Below are positions 56,036-64,000 of a stretch of DNA of 64,000 bases, piece after piece (within the stretch, counting starts at the first letter, position 1; the number at the start of each line of letters is the position of its first letter). The notes beneath the pieces were generated by a model. It was not told the origin of the DNA, searched no databases, and was given only the letters and a program-made list of their open reading frames with translations. The stretch is from Emydura subglobosa. Lineage: Eukaryota; Chordata; Testudines; Chelidae. The stretch spans positions 20,664,932 through 20,728,931 of the forward strand of contig ML679969.1 in the NCBI GenBank assembly GCA_007922225.1. The letters run 5' to 3'. The position numbers and the translations under genes are program-made.

Positions 56036-56754
56036 AAACCGGTGAGACCTCCCCCCTTAGTACTGAGCATTTTTAACATCAAATTAAATCTCTGGATCCC
56101 CAGTTCTCATTAGCAAAGGAGACAGTGTGGGTCACAAAACGCAGCACACACAGGTGCTATCCCTACAGCAGTGGGGTAGAATCACAGGTCCTGATCTCGC
56201 TTACAGCACCCTGTATGACTCTTGCATACGCCCTGTTTGTAACATAAAATCTTAAGCTTCAAAAGTAGCCAGACATTTCCAAGTGGTGGCCACAAAGAAG
56301 TAGGTAGGACTGAATGAAACCCACCACTCTGGGTCAACTGAAAACAAAGGGCTTAGTTCACCTGGCTTGTAATGTTCAGTTTCTTGGAATTTCGGATTCA
56401 TACAAACATTCAAAACGTCAAGCAACATACTGTGAGGTCACTGCAAAAATTGCCAGTTTTGTATATATGGCCAAATGTTGTGTACTCCAGAACAAGTGTA
56501 AAGACTGCACAGCCATGATGCAGAAGAAACGGTTTGCAAGAGTCCCTGCGAATAGAATTTGTTTCAGTGTGAAGATCAAATTCTAATCGTAAATGTACAT
56601 GTATAAATCTAGAGTAATTGCCGTGAAGTCAAAATGTACTACAATGGAACTGAGATCAGAAGTGGATCCCTAGTTAGTAGTGTCAGTGAGATTTGTAATG
56701 TAGAAATGCATCAGACCCTATCCAGAGTGGATTTTCTAGTAATTTCTTTAATGG
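56036..56754. other. Unassigned AT-leaning DNA with a 90-codon ORF
   Basis: The 90-codon plus-strand ORF (56314-56586) is Lys/Cys-rich and shows no domain, no Kozak-like context and no splice structure. It could be chance in AT-leaning sequence or the 5' part of the LINE that follows. Confidence 0.3.
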
Positions 56755-57892
56755 ATATAACATGATGATGAAGGAAAATGTAGGTCCATTACTTAACAGG
56801 GAAGGAGAGCAAATAGCTGACGACACAGAGAAGGGTGAAGTATTTAATGTCTTTTTTCTACTTCCTTCACTAAAAAACGTTCTTTGTGATCTGATGCTTA
56901 AAACAATTATTATTAAAAACAAAGGGGAAGAATATCAGGCCAGAATAGGGAAAGAACAGGTTAAAGAATATTTAGATAATATAGATGTATTTAAGTCGGT
57001 GGTGCCTGATAAAATTCACCCTGGAGTACTTAAGGAATGAAGGAACTGAGCCATCCTTCTGAACTAATAGGGATTATATTTGAGAACTCATGGAGGTTGG
57101 GTGAGGTCCCAAAGTACTGGAAGAGGTCAATAAAGAGAAAGCGGAGGACCTGGGGAATTATAGATCAGTCAGTCTCACTTCAATACCCGGAAAGATACTG
57201 GAACAAATTATTAAACAATCAGTTTGTTCAAACCTAGAGGATAATTAAGCGATAAGTACTAGTTAACATGGATTTGTCAAGAATAAATCATCCTAAATCA
57301 ACCTAACTTCCTTCATGGATGGGATCCCTGGCCTAGTGGATGGGGGGAAGCAGTAGATGTGATATAACTGGACTTTAGTAAGATTTTAGACATATTCACA
57401 TGACATTCTTGTAAGCAAACTAGGGAAATGTGGTCTGGATGAAATTACTATAAGGTGAATGCACAACTGGTTGAAAGACCATATTCAAAAAGTAGCTATC
57501 AATCATTTACTGTCCAACTGGGAGGATGTATCTAGTGGGCTCCCACAGGGGTACTCCTGGTTCCACAGCTGTTCAATATTTTCATCAACCACTTGCATCA
57601 TGGAATGGTAAATATGCTTATCAAATTTGCGGATGACATCACACTGGGAGGGGTTGCCAGTGCTTTGAAGGACAGGATCAGAATTCAGAATGACCTTGAT
57701 GAATTGGAGAATTGGTCTGAAATCAAGATGAAATTCAGTAAAGACAAGATCCAAGTACTATACTTAGGAAGGAAAAGTCAAATGCACAGCTACAAAATAG
57801 GGAATAACTGGCTAGGCAGTAGTACTAGTGCTGAAAAGGATCTGGGGGTTATAATGGATCACAGATTGAATATGAGTCAATCATGTGAAGCT
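56755..57892 (+). mobile_element. CR1-clade LINE (third subfamily), RT domain; host of a nested CR1
   Basis: MMKENVGPLLNREGEQIADD (56762) is the CR1 linker. It is followed by AEKGEVFN-like EKGEVFNVFF, VKEYLDNIDVFKSVVPDKIHPG (56990), a broken RPVSLTS region, GVPQG-like GLPQGYSW (57540), an intact [11 protein letters not shown] active box (about 57625), and [10 protein letters not shown] just before the insertion. The 3' half resumes at 59246. Many frameshifts are present. Confidence 0.88.
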
Positions 57893-58546
57893 GTCAGCCT
57901 CACCTCAATCCCTGGAAAAATCATGGAGCAGGTCCTCAAGGAATACATTTTAAGGCACTTGGAAGAAAGGAAAGTGATCAGGAACAGTCAACATGGATTC
58001 ACCAAGGGAAAGTCATGCCTGACCAACCTGATTGCCTTCTATGAAGAGGTGACTGGCTCTGTGGATGTGGGGAAAGTGGTGGACGTGATATACCTTGACT
58101 TTAGCAAAGCTTTTGATATGGTCTTTCACAGTATTCTTATCAGCAAGTTAAAGAAGTATGGGTTGGATGAATGGACTATAAAAAGGATAGAGAATTGGCT
58201 AGATCATCGAGCTCAACAGGTAGTGATCAATGGCTCCATGTCTAGTTGGCAGCTGGTCACAAGCGGAGTGCCACAGGGGTCGGTCCTGGGGTTGGTTTTG
58301 TTCAACATCTTCATTAATTATCTGGATGATGGGTTAGATTGCACCCTCAGCAAGTTTGCAGATGACACTAAGCCAGGAGGAGTGGTAAATACCCTGGAAG
58401 GTAGGGATAGGATACAGAGTGACCTAGACAAATTGGAAGATTGGGCCAAAAAATCTGATGAGGTTCAACAAGGACAAGTGCAGAGTCCTCCACTTAGGCC
58501 AGAAGAATCCCATGCACAGCTACAGACTGGGGACCAACGGGCCTAG
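57593..58546 (+). pseudogene. Chimeric 317-codon read-through ORF across two LINEs
   Basis: Residues about 1-100 derive from the third-subfamily CR1 ([24 protein letters not shown]) and residues about 101-317 from the nested CR1 ([12 protein letters not shown] through the A-run frameshift). The junction at 57893 happens to keep the frame, so the product would contain two partial RT palms with two FADD boxes. It is not a gene in its own right; it is the longest ORF in the window only because of this coincidence. Confidence 0.85.
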
Positions 58547-59245
58547 GTATCAGTTCTACAGAAAAGGACCTGGGGGTAACCGTGGATAAAAAGCTGGATA
58601 TGAGTCACCAGTGTGCCCTGATTGCCAAGAAGGCTAATAGCATATTGGGCTGCATTAGTAGGAGCATTGCCAGCAGATCAAGGGAAGTTATTATTCCCCT
58701 CTATTTGGCATTGGTGAGGCTGCATTTGAAGTATTGTGTCCAGTTTTGAGCCCCCCATTACAAAAAGGATGTGGACAAGTTGGAGAGAGTCCGGCGGAGG
58801 ACAACAAAAATGATCAGGGGGTTGGAGCACAAGACTTATGAGGAGAGACTGAGGGAACTAGGCTTGTTTAGTCTGCAGAAGAGAAGAATGAGGGGGGATT
58901 TGATGGCAGCCTTTAACTACATGAAAGGGGGTTCCAGGGAGGATGGAGCTAGGCTGTTCTCAATGGCAGTAGATGACAGAACAAGGAGCAATGGTCTCAA
59001 GTTGCAGTGGGGAAGGTCTACGTTGGATATTAGGAAAAAGTTTTTCACTAGGAGGGTGGTGAAGCACTGGAATGGGTTACTAGGGAAGTGGTGGAATCTC
59101 CATCTTTAGAGGTTTTTAAGCTGCGTCTGGACAAAGCCCTGGCTGGGATGATTTAGCTGAGGTTAGTCCTGCTTTGAGCAGGGGGTTGGACTAGATGACC
59201 TCCTGAGGTCCCTTCCAACTCTAATTTTCGATGATTCTATGATAA
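57893..59245 (+). mobile_element. CR1 LINE, 5'-truncated, nested within another CR1
   Basis: Starts GTCAGCCTCACC (RT fingers) and continues through [44 protein letters not shown], an intact [10 protein letters not shown] box, a frameshift at an A-run (58448-58453), [14 protein letters not shown] and [16 protein letters not shown] (58771-59109). It ends with the CR1 3' UTR and GATTCTATGAT at about 59245. Only two or three disabling changes are visible, so it is probably the youngest CR1 copy here. Confidence 0.93.
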
Positions 59246-59775
59246 AAGACAAGTGTTTTTCTGGGATGTATTAACAGGATGGTCAGGGATAACTGTAAGC
59301 ATGGTGAGGCCTCAGCAGGAGTAATGGGTTCAGTTTTGGACACCACACTTTAAGAATATGTGGACAATTTGGAGATAGTCCAGAGGACAGCAACAAAAAT
59401 GATTAGAGGTTTTGAAAACATCACCTTTGAGGATAGATTGAAAGAACTGGGCAGGTTTAATCTAGAGCAGAGAAGGCTGAGGGCGGGACATGAAATATGT
59501 AAAAGATGGTTCTAAAGAGGACGCGGATCAATTGATCTCCATGTGCACCGAGGCTAGGAGAAGAAGTAATGGTCTTAGGTTGCAGCCACGGTTAAGTCAG
59601 ACATTAGGAACTCTCAGGAGAGTTAAGCACAGGAACAGTGGACCTTGGGAGGCTGTGAAATCCCTGTCATTGGAGATTGGACAAACTCCTGCCAGGGATG
59701 GTCTGGGTTTACTTGGTCCTGCCTCAGTGCAGGGGGATGGACCTGAGGTCCCTGGCAGCCCTACATTTCTCTGAC
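59246..59775 (+). mobile_element. CR1-clade LINE (third subfamily), 3' part after the nested insertion
   Basis: KDKCFSGM-type sequence at 59248 and TATTAACAGGATGGTCAGGG resume the host LINE. Then come [26 protein letters not shown] codons in frame pieces and a GAGGCTGTGAAATCCCTGTC region. It ends in GAGGTCCCTGGCAGCCC and TTTCTCTGACTTC. Confidence 0.82.
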
Positions 59776-59879
59776 TTCAAAGGTGTCTTGTCCTTTGCTT
59801 GGACTTGCTAGTGTCCATGCCTCCAGAACCCCCTTCCCTGCTGCTAAGATAACTGGTCAAATGTCATGTTATTGTAGCC

Positions 59880-60075
59880 ATGGCAGCCCCAGGATATTAG
59901 AGAGACAAGGCAGGGGAGGGAATAGCTTTTACTAGGCCAGCTTCTGTTGGTGAGAGAGACACACTTTCAAGATACACAAAGCTCTTCTTCAAGTCTCTGT
60001 GTCAGCTCGAAAGCTCGTCTCTCACCAACACAAGCCAGTCCAATAAAGGATATTCCCTCCCGCACCTTGGTGCTC
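59880..60075. mobile_element. Fold-back element with long imperfect arms
   Basis: The left arm (59907-59960, AAGGCAGGGGAGGGAATAGC to CTTCTGTTGGTGAGAG) pairs with the right arm (60018-60069, CTCTCACCAACACAAGCC to GGATATTCCCTCCCGC) at roughly 80-85%, separated by a 57-base loop containing a smaller GAGCT inverted motif. The outer left border reads CAGGATATTAGAGAG. The single arm at 44285-44420 is homologous. Long inverted arms suggest a fold-back DNA transposon; class not assigned. Confidence 0.72.
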
Positions 60076-60624
60076 GAATGCCCTCACTTGTCCCACTGCC
60101 CCCTTGTCTCGGGCATTCATGAATGGACAGTGTTGCATGCTCTGCTGCTCACTCCTTTAATCCAGGTCCATTGCTGACCTTCCTTCTCTCCGGGCACATG
60201 GCTGAGGTGGTAAATACAGGCCAGATTATCTGAGCTGAGCAAAGGTGCCTGACTCCCTCCTTCCCCTGCACTGTGTGGAGCGGCGAGACCTGTGAGCACC
60301 CAGTCCCTGTTGGAGGCCAGGCTCCACCCCTGGGTTTCGCAGTCACTTTGGGAAGAGGCCCAGCTGAGACAGTGCAGCCAGGGAGATTCTGGGTGGTGTC
60401 AGGGGAGAGCTGATGCCAGCTGGAGGGGTTTCCCACGGCGGTGATGGGCACTTGCTGCAGAGAGCAGGGAAGCCACATCGCTCCTCCTCCACGTTTCATC
60501 CGACTCCCTGCCAATGTGAGTGGCTGCTGCGGTGGTATCAGGGATGCTCTGGGATTATGAAAGGGGGCAGCTGGTCCAGCCAATGGTGAATGGGAGGGGA
60601 GAGGCCCAGGAGGCAATTTCTCTC
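60076..60624. other. Unassigned spacer
   Basis: GC-moderate; a 155-codon minus ORF without motif. No gene. Confidence 0.3.
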
Positions 60625-61004
60625 CACTGCCTTCCCTTTCGGTATCGCACCAAACATAAGCTGCTTGTCTTCACTTTCAAGGCTTTTCACGGTCTAGCCC
60701 CATCACTCACTAGTGACATGTCGACTCCCCCTCCAATCGGCCCATCCTGCCAGCCTCCATCGCCCATTTGTCAATTTCCAAACAAGCACCTTTGTGCTGT
60801 CTCTGATAGTTCCACGCATGCCTCGGAGGAGCTCCCCATACACCTCCACAAAGCTACCTCGTTAGCCACTTCCACCTCCCTCTGCAAAGCTCACCTGGGC
60901 TGTGATGCCCGGCTGCTGAGACCGCTGCCTGTCACATTCACCAATATTGTCTCATTCTTTCTTTGTGCGCCCCCATCTGGCTGGTGTCTTTCGTCTTGTG
61001 CTTA
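60625..61004 (+). mobile_element. L2-like LINE, ORF 3' part, first half of MITE-interrupted copy
   Basis: Codons give RYRTKHKLLVFTFKAFHGLA (about 60640), then SNKHLCAVSDS-like and the TATTGTCTCATTC segment, the same order as in 26.8-27.46 kb. It runs up to CTTGTGCTTA, where a MITE is inserted. Confidence 0.83.
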
Positions 61005-61238
61005 GTCCTGGTCTACACTGAAAAATTAGATCAACCTACCTACATCACTCAGGGGTGTAAAAAACGAACAGCCCTGAGTACCAGAGTTATGTCAACCTAA
61101 CCCCCAGGGCACCTTGGCTAGGCTGACAGAAGGATTCTTCTGTTGATCTCGCTACTGCCTCCCAGAAGGTGGGCGAACTACAGTGAGGGAAAACAGCCTT
61201 TCTGTTGCTGTTGGAGCGCTGGGAGTGCAGACAAGCCC
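61005..61238. mobile_element. Harbinger-like MITE, 234 bp, with TTA target duplication
   Basis: Ends GTCCTGGTCTACACT and AGTGCAGACAAGCCC are inverted repeats (11 of 15 matching). They are flanked by TTA at 61002-61004 and 61239-61241. Removing it restores a continuous L2-like tail (TTGTGC-TTA-GACTGTAGGCTC). The interior, with CTACATCACTCAGGGGTG and TTCTTCTGTTGATCTCGC, resembles high-copy turtle MITEs by recollection. TTA duplication favours the PIF/Harbinger superfamily. Confidence 0.8.
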
Positions 61239-61365
61239 TTAGACTGTAGGCTCTTTGGGGAAGGGACTGTCTTTTTGTTCTGTATTTGTACAGCACCTGT
61301 CACCACGGGGGCCTGGGCCATGACTGGGGTATCTAGGCCCTATGGCAATACACATTATTGGGATC
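61239..61365 (+). mobile_element. L2-like LINE 3' tail, second half of MITE-interrupted copy
   Basis: TTAGACTGTAGGCTCTTTGG, AAGGGACTGTCTTTTTG, TACAGCACCTGTCACC, then GGCCATGACTGGGG and ATGGCAATACACATTATT complete the LINE. Confidence 0.87.
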
Positions 61366-64000
61366 TTCAGCGGTCACCCTGCTGAGGGCACAGCAGGCAA
61401 CCATGTCCCTGGGAAAGAGGATGCAAGGACCTAGAAATGACCAATGCAGCATCCTGGGCGTGGTCAAAAGCGTGAGAGTGGAAAGCCTGGCACAGAGAAT
61501 GGACCTGGGGGAGGAATACTCTGGGCCAGCCATGGCTTGTGGAGATCAGAGAAGGGTAGAAGCAAGCAAATGTCCACAATCAGGTTGTGGCAGAGATTAG
61601 AGGGACAGCAGGACCATTAAAAAATGGGGGACAGATCCCAGTCTCACTGTGTACTCAAAAACGTTCCTAAAACTGCATCCTACACAGAAATCCCGGCACA
61701 GCCATGCGGGCAGCTGCAATGTACTAACGCTCTTGTGAAAGAGAAAGACTGGGTCGGGGGTACTTCAAAAATATCAGACAAATCAGACAGCCAGAGCAAC
61801 ATATCCTGGGGTGCTAGGATCATGAGAACCACACCCACATTATTACTGTGATTTGATTATTAGCGATGACCCTTGTGACAATTTGGGGGCTCTGTCTGCA
61901 CGTCTGAACTGTGGATAATGTTATGAAATTGTATCAGGAAATCTGAGTTGTGGAAAGCCTACATAAGTGGAGAGCCCACCCCAGGAGTTAGCAGGACTGT
62001 GTCACATCTCTGACAGGCCACAGACAATGAGGAGCGAGCCATCAGAACTCCATGATCGTCTGTGCAAAGTACAACACTTTGGTACAATGGGTTTGTTCTA
62101 TCTGGGAGAAGACACTTCCTCCCCTTGTCTGCGGGGGAGGAGGGTTGTGTGCAGTGGAAAACTAGTGAAAGGCAGACCAAAAGAAGCCAGTGATCCCAGC
62201 AAGTGTCTGCACAGGGAGGAACTGGGGAGAGCCATCTTGCCCCTGATTAAGATGAGAGAGTCTGCTGCAAAGGCAGGTATGCAGTGGGACTGCCTGATCT
62301 CCCAAGCGAAGGGTGAGCTAGTGAAGGACACTGCATGCAGCCTGCTTTAGTGCTTTGTGCGATCTGTGCTCTCCTCTCCTGTGCTTTTCATGATGAAAAA
62401 TAGGAGCATAAAAATGTTACTGGGCAACACGTGTGTGGGCTGTCTGCTTCACAACTACCGTGCACCCTGAGCAAGGTAAACTGGAAACCAGAAGCTTCAC
62501 GCCTCTGGGGGCGGGTGTCTGCAGGGTCTGCACTGAGCCCAGATGGCTGGGGTGACTGGACAGCGGCTTTCAACCTTCAGAGATGGGAGCCAGATAGAGG
62601 GTGTAAGCCCTGGCAGTGTACCTAGGGCCCCTGTGAGTGGGGCAGTGGTTGGATGCTCTCCAGGTGCCAGGAGCTTGAAACCCGCTGGGAATCCAGAGCA
62701 CAGAGCTTGTACCCCCCCTCACTGCAGTCCTAGTGGGTGGCCAGGAAGGGACACCCACTAGGATCTGCTTGAAAGGTGATCATCTGTCTGAGCTCAGCAC
62801 AGCAAGAAGAGCTCACAGGAGAGGAGGTTTCTGCCTGAGAAACAACTTCTCTGCCCCACAGAAACATGGCATCTTTGGGGAGGAGGAACGGCCCCCTTCC
62901 AGGGAATGGCTTAGATGACTATTTGAAATGTGAACAGCAGGAAACTCTAAGATGATGATATTCACCCAGACACAGGAGTCAGGAGAGGAAGGCACCAGCT
63001 CACACAAGCCCTTTGGGCAGGAAACAATTCACTGGCAAGAGGAAAAGTTTTGGCATAATTATAGAAGGGTGATGGGAGCCTGAATCAGAACCCCTGGAAT
63101 GACAGGGATCAGCCTCAAAGATGTGCTGTTGCTAGGAGACTGTAAGCACAAGGTATCACGATTGTGTCTAGTATTTTACATGCAAAATGTTGACTAATGA
63201 ACATGCATAAGAGATCCTGAACAGAGATATTGGAGGCATCTGGGTAACCTCAAAGACCAGGTAAAACACTGTTTATATATTGACAAGCCAATTTGACGTG
63301 AGATTCCTCAAGGTAAACCCAACCCAAGTGTGTCACAAGGAGATGGATGGATGGCCACGGAGGCCTGCTCCCGCTTGATTAGAAGTACATGATTCCCACA
63401 CGTAAGTTAGATAAGAATACATAAGGATGACAAACAAGCACCATTGGAGAGGTTAGAGATTTATACAGCTGTCCATTGCTGCGGGCATTGAACCAAGTGT
63501 AGTCTGCTGGAGAACAGAGGAGTCAAGTGATCTCACCAAGGTATGATAGACTTTGCAGAGAAGAGACAAAGCCATATCAGAAGGAACAAGGTCTTGTGCA
63601 GTTTGCTAAGGAGGTCACTCTACTGAGACAGGCCGCATGCCATGCTGGGTGTGTCAGGAGACCAACAGGACTGTGATGTCCCAAGACATTAGCATGTGAA
63701 GACTGTTGAGGTCTGGGAACAAACAATGCGGGACACATGTGCAGCTACAGTTGTAAAACCACAAAAGAGATACCCTGTAAATTTAAAAGGTGACAGATGA
63801 AGCTCACCTGGTATTCTGACTGGATGTCCTCATCTCATCGTAAGGAGTGGGGATGGCTCCCTGATTGGTCCACATCACCTTTCTGAAGAAGAAGCCTGTC
63901 AATGGATGGTCTATCACCACTAAATCAAGAAGGCTGGTGCCTTCAGCAATCACTTCCCACAGCCACAAACACCTGGACAGGAGGGGAGGGGGGAGCTGGC
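61366..64000. other. 2.6 kb unassigned, partly LTR-like
   Basis: 61840-62400 (TTATGAAATTGTATCAGG; GCCTACATAAGTGGAGAGCCC; CTTGCCCCTGATTAAGATG) looks like a chelonian LTR-type repeat by recollection, but neither ends nor duplications are clear. 62900-64000 is AT-moderate without tandem repeats or motif-bearing ORFs. No gene is supported. Confidence 0.35.

Noticed and set aside
56314..56586. 90-codon Lys/Cys-rich ORF as a small secreted protein
   Set aside because: No signal peptide, no conserved Cys spacing I recognise, no gene context; length is compatible with chance.

Overview
This window is nuclear DNA of a sauropsid vertebrate, most likely a turtle. I found no exon of a host protein-coding gene, no rRNA, no convincing tRNA and no bacterial-style operon. 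The taxonomic call rests on several CR1 LINE subfamilies (including L3-type), L2-like LINEs, a Gypsy-type LTR retrotransposon, several ~0.7-1 kb LTR families of chelonian type, an old MIR-like SINE, and hAT- and Harbinger-like MITEs. Turtle rather than crocodile or bird is an inference from remembered repeat families and was not searched.

Layout. 1-7.8 kb is a nest of mobile elements. A decayed minus-strand Gypsy pol (integrase, H2C2 finger, RNase H and RT fragments) is split by a plus-strand CR1 (264-1597) and by an L3-type CR1 (2012-4832). The L3 copy is split by an LTR (2190-3958), and that LTR by a hAT-like element with a perfect 8-bp target duplication (2754-3450). 8.5-10 kb holds a TATA-bearing LTR-type repeat. 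10.3-13 kb and 18.9-20.2 kb are single-copy-looking AT-rich islands that resemble vertebrate conserved non-coding elements (CNEs), separated by LINE and LTR insertions. 20.5-30 kb has a C-rich tandem array, a CR1, LTRs, and an L2 split by a clean solo LTR (27462-28143). 31-50 kb is mostly GC-rich unannotated DNA with several minisatellites and four more CNE candidates (31.9, 47.1, 49.1 and 49.6 kb). 51-62 kb is repeat-rich again: a CR1 split by a solo LTR, a CR1 nested inside another CR1 (56.7-59.8 kb), and an L2 split by a Harbinger-like MITE. The last 2.6 kb is unassigned.

Reading of the locus. The window alternates between transposon accretion and islands rich in homeodomain-type motifs without coding potential. 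That fits a regulatory gene desert or a very large intron near a developmental gene, in GC-rich, minisatellite-rich chromatin. Which gene cannot be told from the sequence alone.

Nearly all long ORFs are explained by LINE remnants, minisatellites or GC-rich antisense. The longest (317 codons, 57593-58546) is a chimera of two LINEs. I found no convincing new molecular system. The most useful observations are the datable nested insertions with target-site duplications, the shared CR1 5' truncation point, and the CNE clusters.
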